The notes beneath the pieces are model-generated. The model searched no databases, had not been told where the DNA came from, and was given only the letters and a program-made list of their open reading frames with translations. 64,000 nt of DNA from NCBI RefSeq assembly GCF_002954405.1, contig NZ_MQWC01000004.1, forward strand, positions 62,001 to 126,000. The letters run 5' to 3'. The position numbers and the translations under genes were made by a program. Below, one piece after another: positions 9,629 to 18,903 of this stretch; positions within the stretch are counted from its first letter, which is position 1; each line of letters starts with the position of its first letter. Origin of the DNA: Salinibacter sp. 10B. Its GTDB lineage: Bacteria; Bacteroidota; Rhodothermia; Rhodothermales; Salinibacteraceae.

Positions 9629-10696
9629 ATGATTCATTGCGCTATGCCGTTTTCTCTCACCAGTCTTGTTGATGATCATCCCCGATTTCGGACGCACGGC
9701 GGCGTCCGGCGGGACCTGGAGACCGCCTGTCTACACCATCCCGACATCGCCAGTTTCGAAGAGATCGGTCCTAGTGAAGAGGGGGCGATGCTCTATGGCG
9801 TACGGTTGGGAACGGGGGATCGCACCGTCAGTCTCATTGCCGGCAATCACGCCGACGAGCCTGTGGGCCCAGAGACGCTGCGCACCTTGGTGATCAATGC
9901 GCTGTCGCATCGAAACAAGATGGAGCCCTGGCTCCGCCGCTACACGTTCGTAATTGTGCCCCACACGAACCCGGACGGAGAGGCCCGCAACCGGCGGTGG
10001 ATTGAGGCCTGGCCGGATATGGAGGCGTACCTTCGTCATGCGGTGCGAGAGAAGCCGGGGCGGGACCTGGAGTACGGATACCCGGCCATGCGACCCGAGA
10101 ATGAGCATGTGTCGGGCTTTTTGCAGGATCATGGACCGTTTGCGATGCACATGAGCCTGCACGGCATGTCGGCGAGTGAGGGGGCAATGCTCCTCATTAA
10201 CCGACCGTGGACCTTCCGCACGCAGGAGTTGCGAGATGCGTTTACAGAAGCGGCCGCAGCGGAGGGACTCCGCATGCATGACCACAACCGGAAGGGAGAG
10301 AAGGGCTTTTTCTGGATCGAGCCGGGATTCCAGACTACCCCCCGAGGCGATGCGATGCGTACCTATTTTCAGGCCCAGGACGATCCGGCGACTGCCCGGC
10401 AGTTTCATGACAGCTCAATGGAGTTTGTGATGTCGCTCGGGGGGGATCCGCTGGCCATGGTGACGGAGCTTCCGCTCTTTCTGGTGGAGAATGAGGACCC
10501 GACGCCCGGCCGCCCGGATCAATACTTGGCGCTTCGGGAGCGGTTGCCCGAGGTGAAAGCACGTCTGGAGCAGGGAAAAGAGGTAGACGACCTGCTTGCG
10601 CCGTTCAAGCTCCGGCCGGTGCCGCTGGACGTGGCGATGCGGTTGCAACTTCAGGCTCTCGAACTGGGCCTGGAAGCTGTGGCACCAATCGAGTAG
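9629..10696 (+). CDS. M14-family zinc carboxypeptidase/deacylase
   Basis: 355 residues (350 if the ATG at 9644 is used). Zinc ligands of the M14 fold are visible: HADE near residue 70 (HxxE) and a later His in HMSLHG near 172. The motif VPHTNPDGEARNRRW is a strong M14 signature, and TELPLF near 275 probably holds the catalytic Glu. The family trims C-terminal amino acids or removes acyl groups. The protein has no signal peptide, so it acts in the cytoplasm. No operon partner is evident; the LUD gene follows after 67 bp. Confidence 0.88.
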   Translation: MIHCAMPFSLTSLVDDHPRFRTHGGVRRDLETACLHHPDIASFEEIGPSEEGAMLYGVRLGTGDRTVSLIAGNHADEPVGPETLRTLVINALSHRNKMEPWLRRYTFVIVPHTNPDGEARNRRWIEAWPDMEAYLRHAVREKPGRDLEYGYPAMRPENEHVSGFLQDHGPFAMHMSLHGMSASEGAMLLINRPWTFRTQELRDAFTEAAAAEGLRMHDHNRKGEKGFFWIEPGFQTTPRGDAMRTYFQAQDDPATARQFHDSSMEFVMSLGGDPLAMVTELPLFLVENEDPTPGRPDQYLALRERLPEVKARLEQGKEVDDLLAPFKLRPVPLDVAMRLQLQALELGLEAVAPIE

Positions 10697-10763
10697 CCTT
10701 CGCGTCCCGGGTAAGCACAGGAGACCTCCGTTAGACCCACAGGATCACGTTTGTACTGCTCCC

Positions 10764-11267
10764 ATGTCGCAGATCGATCGCTTTCTCGATGCACTGGGGC
10801 GACTGGAGGTCGGGTGGACCTGCTCCACGGCAGATGAATTATCGTCTGTGCTCGAAGAGGTGCTTTCCCCTTCAAGTGTTGGGGCGCCACTGCCGTTCGA
10901 GGATCTGTCACTGGACGAGACGGACGTAAATCTGAAGCCCTCTCCGGCCGATATAGACGCCGCCGCAACGGGCGTCACCGCCGCCCGCCTAGCCATTGCC
11001 AGTTACGGGAGCATCCTCATTCAAAGCGCCGTGGATGCGACGGAAGCCGCGAGCCTTTTTCCCGACCGTCACGTGGCCATCCTTCGGGCCTCTGATATTG
11101 TGCCCGATATGGCGGCCGCGTTCGAACACCTCGGGCCCACCTTGCGGAACGATGCTGTGACCACTATTCTTGCCACCGGACCTAGTGCTACGGCGGACAT
11201 GGGAGCTCTAGTGAAGGGGGCTCACGGTCCGATGGAGGTGCACGTACTACTCATAGAGGATCGGTGA
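10764..11267 (+). CDS. lutC: LutC-like LUD-domain protein
   Basis: 167 residues, shorter than most LutC proteins (about 220-240), lacking part of the usual N terminus. The LUD core is clear: LAIASYGSILIQS, HVAILRASDIV, and TGPSATADMGALVKGAHGP near the end. LutC works with LutA and LutB in oxidising L-lactate to pyruvate. It starts 63 bp before the LutB fusion on the same strand, so the two are probably one operon, leading into the L-fucose genes. Confidence 0.9.
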   Translation: MSQIDRFLDALGRLEVGWTCSTADELSSVLEEVLSPSSVGAPLPFEDLSLDETDVNLKPSPADIDAAATGVTAARLAIASYGSILIQSAVDATEAASLFPDRHVAILRASDIVPDMAAAFEHLGPTLRNDAVTTILATGPSATADMGALVKGAHGPMEVHVLLIEDR

Positions 11268-11330
11268 GGGAGATATACCTTCTCCCCGGCGTTTGAACCG
11301 CTTTTATTTGCTTTGGTCCAGTATTGTCGT

Positions 11331-13511
11331 ATGCCTGACGTCTCGCGACAAACGAAAGCGACGGAGATCCGGCGTCTCATGGAGACCGAGGGGGCGGCAG
11401 TGGCGGAGAACACGCAGGCCTTTAACGCCGGTCGGTATGCTTCGGTGGACGGACTAGACGACTATGAAGAGCTCAAGCAGTGGGCGCGGGACATCAAGGA
11501 GGACGCCATCGAGCGCCTCCCCCAGCTCATCGAGGAGGTCCGCAGACAGATCGAGGAACGTGGCGGATCGGTGTATCTGGCCGAAGACGCCGTCGATGCA
11601 AATCGGTACATTGCCGACGTAGTGGGGGAGGCCGACCGGCTCGTGAAGAGCAAGTCGATGACGAGCGAGGAGATTGGGATCAACGAATTCCTTGAGAGGC
11701 GGGGCGTCGAGGTGATCGAGACGGACCTGGGAGAGTGGGTTTTGCAAGTAGCTGAAGAAGCCCCGTCCCACATCGTGGCCCCCGCCATCCACAAGTCGCG
11801 CGCGGCCATAGCGGACCTTTTCAATCAGCACTTTGACCCGGATCCGCCGCTGGAGACCGCGAAGGAGCTGACCCGCTTCGCCCGCAAGCAACTGGGGCGT
11901 TGCATCCAGGAGGCAGACGTGGGAATGACGGGGGCAAACTTCATTACGGCAGACACCGGAACGATTGCCCTCGTGACCAGCGAAGGAAATGCTCGCAAGA
12001 CAGCGCTGGTACCGTCTACACATATTGCGGTGGCGGGGATCGAGAAGATCATTCCGAGGGTGGAGGACCTACAACCGTTTGCAGAACTCATCGGGCGATC
12101 TGGGACCGGACAGGACCTCACGTCGTATTTCTCTCTTCTTACGCCGCCAGTGCCGTCGCCGGTGCCCAATTTTGATCGTCCGGACGAGCCGATGGAGGGA
12201 GGTGAGCGGGAATTTCATCTCGTTCTTCTCGACAACGGGCGGACGGATATGCGGGAGGATCCGCAGCTCCGCGAGACCCTCTACTGCATCCGCTGTGGGG
12301 CCTGCGCCAACTCCTGCGTCAATTTCCAACAGGTGGGCGGCCATGCGTTTGGGGGCGAGACCTACTCCGGGGGCATCGCAACGGGGTGGGAAGCAGGCGT
12401 CCACGGCCTAGAGTCCGCTGCCTCGTTCAACGACCTGTGCACCGGCTGCACACGCTGCATGAACGCCTGCCCGGTGAATATTGACATTCCGTGGATCAAT
12501 GTCGTAATACGGGATCGCATCAATCGAGAAGAGGCCCCGAACGCAATCGAGGGCCTCGTGGATGGCCTCTGGCCGGATGCGGAGCCGGACGGCGTGTCCC
12601 TCGCGCGGAAAGTCATCGCACACGTCGACACGCTGGCGCGGTGGGGCGCACGGATCGCTCCGATTGCCCGCTGGCTCGCGCGCCGAAGACCCGTTCGATG
12701 GCTCCTTGAGCGCGCGGTGGGAATCGATCCACGGCGAGATTTGCCGAGGCTTCAGTCCACAACGCTCCGGTCCTGGTTTCAGGATCGCCCGAGGCCGTCC
12801 GTGGAGGATCCGGACGTGATTTTCGTTCCGGACACGTACACGAACTATGTGTGGCCCGAGCGCGGACAAGCGGCCATCCGGGCCCTGGAGGCAGTGGGAT
12901 GTGGTGTTGGGCTTGCCGATGTCGGAGACGTGGGACGTCCAGCGTTGTCACAGGGCATGATTTCTACCGCAACGGCACGAGCGGAAGCGGTTTCAGCAGC
13001 GTTGGCCCCCCATCTGGAGGCGGGGCGCAGGGTGGTGTTCGTGGAGCCGACCGATCTGGCAATGGTGCAGGGCGAGTATCAGAAGCTCCTTCCGACGGCA
13101 GAGGCTGATCGGCTCGCCGATGCGTCCCTGGACGTGATGTCGGTCCTTCAGAACCAGTGGACCGAAGGGGATTCCGGAAAATTGCGGACGGGCGGGGGGC
13201 GCAAGCTCATATATCACAGTCACTGCCAACAGCGCACGTACGGCCTCCAGTCGTCGACAGTGGAGGTACTGGAGCATTTCGGATACAATGTGGCGACGAC
13301 CTCTGCCGAGTGCTGCGGCATGGCCGGTTCGTTTGGCTACAAGTCCGACTACTACGAGTTGAGTATGCGGGTGGGGGAGGCGCTTCGAGACGAGGTGGTG
13401 TCGCTGGCAGGGGAAGAGGCGACGGTTGTAGCGAGCGGGATCTCGTGCCGAGAGCAGTTAGAGGCAGTGCTCGATCGCTCGGTCGTACATCCGGTGCAGC
13501 TTCTTGTCTAA
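11331..13511 (+). CDS. lutB: LutB iron-sulfur protein fused to a LutA-like CCG domain
   Basis: 726 residues. Residues 1-290 form the LUD domain of LutB (GMTGANFITADTGTIALVTSEGN). Two 4Fe-4S motifs follow: CIRCGACANSC near 325 and CTGCTRCMNACPVN near 375. From about 480 to the end there is a heterodisulfide-reductase/LutA-like part with HCQQRTYG and AECCGMAGSFGYKS, which normally belongs to the separate protein LutA. The first CCG box expected in LutA is lost: the equivalent place reads GDVGRPALS where the family has CCGRPLLS. Together with LutC it should oxidise L-lactate, the expected product of the downstream fucose pathway. D-lactate or glycolate are alternatives. Confidence 0.92.
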   Translation: MPDVSRQTKATEIRRLMETEGAAVAENTQAFNAGRYASVDGLDDYEELKQWARDIKEDAIERLPQLIEEVRRQIEERGGSVYLAEDAVDANRYIADVVGEADRLVKSKSMTSEEIGINEFLERRGVEVIETDLGEWVLQVAEEAPSHIVAPAIHKSRAAIADLFNQHFDPDPPLETAKELTRFARKQLGRCIQEADVGMTGANFITADTGTIALVTSEGNARKTALVPSTHIAVAGIEKIIPRVEDLQPFAELIGRSGTGQDLTSYFSLLTPPVPSPVPNFDRPDEPMEGGEREFHLVLLDNGRTDMREDPQLRETLYCIRCGACANSCVNFQQVGGHAFGGETYSGGIATGWEAGVHGLESAASFNDLCTGCTRCMNACPVNIDIPWINVVIRDRINREEAPNAIEGLVDGLWPDAEPDGVSLARKVIAHVDTLARWGARIAPIARWLARRRPVRWLLERAVGIDPRRDLPRLQSTTLRSWFQDRPRPSVEDPDVIFVPDTYTNYVWPERGQAAIRALEAVGCGVGLADVGDVGRPALSQGMISTATARAEAVSAALAPHLEAGRRVVFVEPTDLAMVQGEYQKLLPTAEADRLADASLDVMSVLQNQWTEGDSGKLRTGGGRKLIYHSHCQQRTYGLQSSTVEVLEHFGYNVATTSAECCGMAGSFGYKSDYYELSMRVGEALRDEVVSLAGEEATVVASGISCREQLEAVLDRSVVHPVQLLV

Positions 13512-13650
13512 GCCTCCCGATACGAATTCCCCGAAGACCCTTGGCGGGGCGTTCACTGCTGGGGGGCGTCGATCGTTTGCGGTTCACGGTCGCATCGCGG
13601 ACAACACATCAGTTTCATCGAGCTCATATTCGCAGGCACGCTGACTCACG

Positions 13651-14970
13651 ATGAGCGATTCTGTTGCCGAGACGGAGCCATCCGACGAGCCGGCGGTCGT
13701 GCCGCGTCATTTGCTGTGGCCGTTCGTGCTGCTGACGAGCTGCTTCGCGTTTTGGGGGCTGGCCAACAACATGACGGACACGCTGCTGGCCGCCTTCAAG
13801 CGGATCCTGAGCATGTCAGACTTCCGTACGTCGTGGGTGCAGATGGCCTTTTACGGCGCCTATGGGTGTCTCGCACTCCCCGCGGCCCTGTTTGTCCGAA
13901 AGTACACCTACAAGGCTGGGGTCATGCTGGGACTCGCACTGTTCAGTGTTGGGGCGTTACTGTTTTACCCCGCGAGTCTCACGATGAACTACTTTCATTT
14001 CCTGGTGGCCCTGTACGTGCTGGCGAGTGGGCTGTCAATTCTGGAAACCAGTGCCAATCCGTTCATCGTGTCGCTCGGGCCGGAAGCGACCGGCACACAG
14101 CGGCTGAACCTCGCCCAGTCGTTCAATCCACTCGGGTCCATTACGGGCGTCTTTCTCAGCCAGCAGTTTATTTTGTCGGATCTAAACCGAGCCGGGGCGC
14201 AGGAGCGGGCGCAGATGGGCGCTGAGCAGTTGCGCCAAATTCAGTCTGCGGAGTTGACGGCGGTGATGGGGCCGTACGTGGGCGTGGCCCTGATCCTGGT
14301 GGTGCTCTGCGGACTGATTGCCGTTACGGACATGCCCGATGAGTCGGCGTCGGATCAGGAGTTTCGTTTGTGGTCAACTCTTGGCCGGTTGTTTCAGAAG
14401 CCGCATTACCTTGGGGGAGTGGTGGCGCAGTTCTTCTACATCGGCGCGCAGATCGGGGTGTGGTCATTCACAATCCGCTACGTGATGGCGGAGCTCGGCA
14501 ATACAGAGGCGGAGGCGTCGACGTACTACATCGGCGCACTGGTTCTCTTTACCGGATCACGGTTTCTTTCCACCTGGCTGATGAGCTACGTGAAATCGAG
14601 CACGCTGCTCCTCTGGCTCTCAGGTCTAGCCGTGGGACTTACGGCAATGGTCATTGGGGGCAGTGGGTATGTGGGCGTGATTGCCTTGGTGGGGATCTCG
14701 GGGTGTATGTCGCTCATGTTTCCGACCATTTTTGGCCTGTCGGTGCGTGGGCTCGGCGAGGACGCGAAGATCGGTGGGTCCGGTCTCATTATGGCCATCG
14801 CGGGGGGCGCTGCATTTCCCGCCATACAGGGACTGATTTCCGACGCCACCGGCAGCATTCACCTTGCGTTCGTGGTGCCGCTGTTTTGCTTCGTCGTGAC
14901 GGCGCTGTACGGACTGGCGTTTTGGAACGACTGGTTTTCCTCTGCAGAGGGGAGAGAGTCCTCCGCTTAG
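13651..14970 (+). CDS. fucP: FucP-like sugar:H+ symporter (MFS)
   Basis: 439 residues with about 12 membrane helices. The N terminus after an acidic tail (FWGLANNMTDTLLAAFKRI) is the signature of the FHS/FucP branch of the major facilitator family, and GLSILETSANPFIVSLGP matches its conserved helix. FucP members import L-fucose and related 6-deoxy sugars with protons. It begins the sugar block 139 bp after the Lut fusion, and the dehydratase gene follows after 51 bp, which supports L-fucose as substrate. The exact sugar is inferred from context. Confidence 0.9.
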   Translation: MSDSVAETEPSDEPAVVPRHLLWPFVLLTSCFAFWGLANNMTDTLLAAFKRILSMSDFRTSWVQMAFYGAYGCLALPAALFVRKYTYKAGVMLGLALFSVGALLFYPASLTMNYFHFLVALYVLASGLSILETSANPFIVSLGPEATGTQRLNLAQSFNPLGSITGVFLSQQFILSDLNRAGAQERAQMGAEQLRQIQSAELTAVMGPYVGVALILVVLCGLIAVTDMPDESASDQEFRLWSTLGRLFQKPHYLGGVVAQFFYIGAQIGVWSFTIRYVMAELGNTEAEASTYYIGALVLFTGSRFLSTWLMSYVKSSTLLLWLSGLAVGLTAMVIGGSGYVGVIALVGISGCMSLMFPTIFGLSVRGLGEDAKIGGSGLIMAIAGGAAFPAIQGLISDATGSIHLAFVVPLFCFVVTALYGLAFWNDWFSSAEGRESSA

Positions 14971-15021
14971 CGACGATTGGGACCCGAGTTGTGCATATTC
15001 ATCATGTCATGCAGAGCAACC

Positions 15022-16320
15022 ATGTCACTCACCATCACTGATTTTGAGGTGCTCGACCTTCGGTTCCCGACGTCGCGGACGCGGGACGGGTCGGATGCAA
15101 TGCACCCTGATCCCGACTATTCGGCGGCATACGTTATTCTCCACACCGATCAGGGGAAGGAGGGACACGGATTGACCTTCACCATTGGACGAGGAACCGA
15201 CGTCTGCGTCGCCGCCATCGAGGCACTTGCCCCGCATGTAGTGGGCCGGCCGCTTGGGGACATCACGGGTGACATGGCCGGCTTCTGGCGAACGATCACG
15301 AGCGATGGCCAGTTGCGCTGGCTCGGGCCGGAAAAGGGCGTCATTCATCTTGCGACGGCGGCACTCGTGAATGCCGTATGGGATCTGTACGCGAAAGTGG
15401 AGGGGAAGCCCCTCTGGAAGTTGCTGGCCGACATGTCGCCGGAGGAGTTGGTGTCATGCATCGACTTTCGATACCTCTCCGATGTTCTTTCTCCCGACGA
15501 GGCGACGGCGATGCTGGAGAAAAAATCGGATACGAAGGAGGAACGAGAGGCCAAGCTGCGGGCTGAGGGGTATCCGGCCTATACCACCTCAGCGGGCTGG
15601 CTGGGGCACTCCGATGAGGAGATTCGTCGTCGCTGCCGAGCTGGAGTGGATGCAGGATGGGACCATTTTAAGCTGAAGGTGGGAAACGACCTTGCGGATG
15701 ATCGCCGTCGGGCCGCCGTCGTGCGGGAGGAGATTGGGCCGGATCGCCATTTGATGATGGATGCCAATCAGCGGTGGGACGTGGGGGAAGCCATCGAAAA
15801 GATGGAGTCGCTGGCGGCATTTGATCCATGGTGGATCGAAGAGCCGACGAGTCCGGACGACGTGCTGGGGCACGCTGCAATTGCTGAAGGGATTGCCCCG
15901 ATCGGGGTGGCGACAGGTGAACAGTGTCAGAATCGGGTTCTGTTTAAGCAGTTCCTTCAAGCGGGCGCTATGGACATTTGCCAGATTGACGCCTGCCGAC
16001 TGGGCGGCGTGAATGAGGCGCTGGCCGTGCTGCTACTAGCGGCCAAGTATGAGGTCCCGGTCTGTCCGCACGCAGGGGGCGTAGGGCTGTGCGAGTACGT
16101 TCAGCATCTAGCGATCTTCGACTACCTCTGTGTCAGCGCCTCGCTTGAGGGGCGGGTCATTGAGTATGTTGATCACCTGCACGAACATTTCGTCGATCCG
16201 GTGACCATCCGGAATGGGCGATACATGCCGCCCACGCAGGCGGGCTACAGCATCGAAATCGCGCCCGAGAGTCGTCGACGATTTTCGTATCCGGACGGAC
16301 CGGTCTGGGCGGCCGGGTGA
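15022..16320 (+). CDS. fucD: L-fuconate dehydratase (enolase superfamily)
   Basis: 432 residues from ATG 15022 (MSLTITDFEVLDLRFPTSR); ATG 15004 is possible. The N terminus closely matches L-fuconate dehydratases, including DGSDAMHPDPDYSAAYV. Enolase-superfamily elements are present: KLKVGND with the acid/base Lys near residue 220, metal ligands in MMDANQRW, EEPTSPDD and TGEQCQN, and a late His in CPHAGGVGLCEYVQH. It removes water from L-fuconate to give 2-keto-3-deoxy-L-fuconate. It sits between the transporter and the mutarotase, as expected in a non-phosphorylating fucose operon. Confidence 0.95.
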   Translation: MSLTITDFEVLDLRFPTSRTRDGSDAMHPDPDYSAAYVILHTDQGKEGHGLTFTIGRGTDVCVAAIEALAPHVVGRPLGDITGDMAGFWRTITSDGQLRWLGPEKGVIHLATAALVNAVWDLYAKVEGKPLWKLLADMSPEELVSCIDFRYLSDVLSPDEATAMLEKKSDTKEEREAKLRAEGYPAYTTSAGWLGHSDEEIRRRCRAGVDAGWDHFKLKVGNDLADDRRRAAVVREEIGPDRHLMMDANQRWDVGEAIEKMESLAAFDPWWIEEPTSPDDVLGHAAIAEGIAPIGVATGEQCQNRVLFKQFLQAGAMDICQIDACRLGGVNEALAVLLLAAKYEVPVCPHAGGVGLCEYVQHLAIFDYLCVSASLEGRVIEYVDHLHEHFVDPVTIRNGRYMPPTQAGYSIEIAPESRRRFSYPDGPVWAAG

Positions 16321-16427
16321 AGGAAGGCTCGTTCAGCGCCTGTCTTTGGGAGGGGAATCGAGAAAAGCGACCTGAGGACAGTACCCCGTGTCGAAATCTA
16401 CCATCTGTGATTAGTGTCTACTCAATC

Positions 16428-17141
16428 ATGAGCTCGCGTTCCAGTACCAAGGAATCCTCTCTTACGGACGATCGACGGCGGTACGGTCATCTTATTCGGC
16501 TCAAGCCCGAGTACCGGGAGCGGTACATTGCGCTCCATGCGCATCCGTTTCCTGGGCTGATCGAACGAATGCATGATGCCGGCCTTCGGAACTACTCGAT
16601 CTTCCTGAAGGGTGACCGCCTGTTCTCGTACTACGAGTATGTGGGAGAGAACTTTGAGAGCGACATGGACGCGATGGCCGACGACGATACTGTGCAGGAC
16701 TGGTGGACGCTGACCGATCCGATGCAAGAGCCGTTGCCGGAACGGGAGGAGGGGGCATGGTGGCTTCGCATGGAAGAATTCTACCATGGTGGACCGAAGA
16801 TTGTCCCGACTGAACAGGCGCAGCGAATGGCATTTGTCAGTACGTTTCGGGACGGAACGACTCCCCAAATCCAGGCCGCGTACAGGGAGCTGGGAGAGGC
16901 ATTTGTGAAAGCGATGGCGGAAACCAACTTCCAAAACTACACGGTGTACGGCAGGGATACGCGCCGTTACACGTACCTTGAGTACGCTGGAGATGACTTC
17001 CAGACGGATCGGGCTCGGCTCCGATCCACCGCGCCGATGGAACAGCTTCGCCAGACCCTGAAGCCGCGTCTTGTGTCCCACGCGGCCGGCCATAATGGGT
17101 CCGCGTCTGGACGGATGGATTCGATCTTCTTTGCGGAGTAG
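16428..17141 (+). CDS. Tandem two-domain L-rhamnose/L-fucose mutarotase (RhaM-like)
   Basis: 237 residues from ATG 16428, about twice the normal RhaM length of 105. The first domain (about 18-115) is typical: HLIRLKPEYRERYIALHAHP with the conserved His, NYSIFLKGDRLFSYYEY and DPMQEPLP. The second (about 125-220) repeats the fold (NYTVYGRDTRRYTYLEY) but has lost the His. RhaM-type enzymes interconvert alpha and beta anomers of 6-deoxy-L-sugars, feeding the correct anomer to the dehydrogenase. It lies between the dehydratase and the lactonase genes. The second domain may serve only structure. Confidence 0.85.
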   Translation: MSSRSSTKESSLTDDRRRYGHLIRLKPEYRERYIALHAHPFPGLIERMHDAGLRNYSIFLKGDRLFSYYEYVGENFESDMDAMADDDTVQDWWTLTDPMQEPLPEREEGAWWLRMEEFYHGGPKIVPTEQAQRMAFVSTFRDGTTPQIQAAYRELGEAFVKAMAETNFQNYTVYGRDTRRYTYLEYAGDDFQTDRARLRSTAPMEQLRQTLKPRLVSHAAGHNGSASGRMDSIFFAE

Positions 17142-17183
17142 TGGTTTTCCCCATCGGCAGATTTCCGATCTGAATGTTCCTGA

Positions 17184-18041
17184 ATGATGTCCATTCCGCC
17201 TCTCATCGATGCTCACGTCCACCTGTGGAATCCCAACCATTTGGGGTATGGTTGGCTTGAGTCCATTCCGGCCCTTCACCGGCCGTACGGCGTGGACGAG
17301 TATCGGGCGGCCACGGCAGATACGGAGATAGAGGGCATGATCTTCGTCGAGTGTACCGAGTCCTTTAGCGACGCGGTGAGCCGGCGGGAGGTCGACTGGG
17401 TCCAATCGCTCCGCGACGATGAGGCCTGGCTCCAGGGCATCGTTGCGCACGCATCATTGGAGAAAGGGACCGACGTCCAGGCCCACCTGAGCTGGCTTTC
17501 GGACCAGCCGCTCGTGACGGGCGTCCGACGGATTGTACAAGACGAGGCGCCCGAGTTTCTTACGTCCGCAGGCTTCGTCGAAGGCGTGCAGTTGCTCCGT
17601 GACTACGACTTCTCCTTCGACCTCACGATTCAGTCCCATCAGCTGGAGGCGGCCACCGAACTCGTCGATCGGTGTCCCAATGTCCAGTTTGTGGTCGATC
17701 ATCTTGGGAAACCACAGATTCGCGACGGCGAGTGGACAGGCTGGACCGACGCCTTGGAGAAATTATCTGACCGAGAGAATGTCGTCTGTAAGCTTTCGGG
17801 CGTGCTCACGGAAGCGAACCTTGACAGCTGGACGTACGACGATGTCGTGCCGTATCTGGAGCATGCCGTCACGTGTTTTGGGATCGATCGGATTCTCTTC
17901 GGGGGCGATTGGCCCGTCGTGCGGCTGGCGGCAGACTATTCGACGTGGCTGGACGTGCTGCGTCGGGCAGTGCAGGAATGGTCCGTGGCGGAACGGACGG
18001 CGCTTTTTCGGAAAAATGCGGAGCGAATCTACCTGCGTTGA
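17184..18041 (+). CDS. L-fuconolactone hydrolase (amidohydrolase 2 family)
   Basis: 285 residues. The amidohydrolase TIM barrel starts with IDAHVHLWNPNHLGYGW (metal-type HxH), and further sites are seen in FVVDHLGKP (His near 173) and RILFGGDWPVV (Asp near 255). These are hallmarks of the COG3618 lactonase group, which includes L-fucono-1,5-lactonase and L-rhamnono-lactonase. It opens the lactone made by L-fucose dehydrogenase to L-fuconate. It starts at 17184 or 17187 (ATG ATG), 42 bp after the mutarotase gene. Confidence 0.9.
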   Translation: MMSIPPLIDAHVHLWNPNHLGYGWLESIPALHRPYGVDEYRAATADTEIEGMIFVECTESFSDAVSRREVDWVQSLRDDEAWLQGIVAHASLEKGTDVQAHLSWLSDQPLVTGVRRIVQDEAPEFLTSAGFVEGVQLLRDYDFSFDLTIQSHQLEAATELVDRCPNVQFVVDHLGKPQIRDGEWTGWTDALEKLSDRENVVCKLSGVLTEANLDSWTYDDVVPYLEHAVTCFGIDRILFGGDWPVVRLAADYSTWLDVLRRAVQEWSVAERTALFRKNAERIYLR

Positions 18042-18092
18042 GGCATACGCCGGCGTCCGGACTGCAATCTTTAAACGATACGACATCCCGTT

Positions 18093-18857
18093 ATGCGATT
18101 AGCCGACAAGACTGCTATCATTACCGGTGCCAGCACGGGCATCGGCCGGGCCTGCGCCCTCCGGTTTGCGGAGGAGGGAGCTGAGGTGCTCATCGCGGAC
18201 CTCCAGGTGGAGGAAGGGCAGGCTGTGGTGGATGAGATCGGGGCAGCCGGTGGAGAAGCACAGTTCATAGAGATCGACGTGCGCGATCCGGATGACAATA
18301 CGCGCATGGTGGAGGAATGTCTGGATACGTTTGGGGGGCTCGACATTCTCTTCTGCAACGCTGGCGTCACGCTTGCCGCCGAGATCACGGAGACCACCGA
18401 CGAGGACATGGATTCTCTACTCGACGTGAACGTGAAGGGAGGAATGTATGCGGCCCGTGCTGCCGTGCCCCACATGTTAGAGCAAGAGGGCGATAGCTCG
18501 ATTCTTTTCACGGCCAGCAAGACCGGGCTCGTGGCACAAGAGGACTCGCCGGTGTACTGCGCGTCGAAGGGAGCAGTCGTTATGTTAGCGAAGGCCCTCG
18601 CACTCGATTATGCGGATCGCGGCATTCGAGTGAATGCGCTCTGTCCGGGAATTATCGACACCCCGATGCTAAATCGGTACATCGAAGATCTTCCCAATCC
18701 GCAAGATGCCTGGCAGGAATTCCGGCAAGCCCAGCCCATTGGACGGCTCGGAACGCCCGAAGAGTGTGCCGACGCCGCCCTGTGGCTCGTGTCCGAGGAG
18801 GCTCGTTTCATCACCGGGGTAGCGCTTCCCGTCGATGGTGGGTTTACGGCAGAGTAG
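18093..18857 (+). CDS. SDR-family dehydrogenase of the fucose cluster
   Basis: 254 residues, classical short-chain dehydrogenase length. It has the nucleotide site TGASTGIGRAC at 11-21, NAG near 90, and the catalytic Tyr-Lys pair in YCASKGAVVM. The acidic residue after the second strand (ADLQ) suggests NAD over NADP. By context it is either L-fucose 1-dehydrogenase or 2-keto-3-deoxy-L-fuconate 4-dehydrogenase; the neighbouring SDR would be the other. I cannot tell them apart from sequence alone, but the first reaction is a reasonable guess because the second SDR looks more like known keto-deoxy-fuconate enzymes. Confidence 0.85.
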   Translation: MRLADKTAIITGASTGIGRACALRFAEEGAEVLIADLQVEEGQAVVDEIGAAGGEAQFIEIDVRDPDDNTRMVEECLDTFGGLDILFCNAGVTLAAEITETTDEDMDSLLDVNVKGGMYAARAAVPHMLEQEGDSSILFTASKTGLVAQEDSPVYCASKGAVVMLAKALALDYADRGIRVNALCPGIIDTPMLNRYIEDLPNPQDAWQEFRQAQPIGRLGTPEECADAALWLVSEEARFITGVALPVDGGFTAE

Positions 18858-18903
18858 GGAGGAAAAAATGTGCATCGATATATAATGAATAGTTACCTTA
18901 TTT

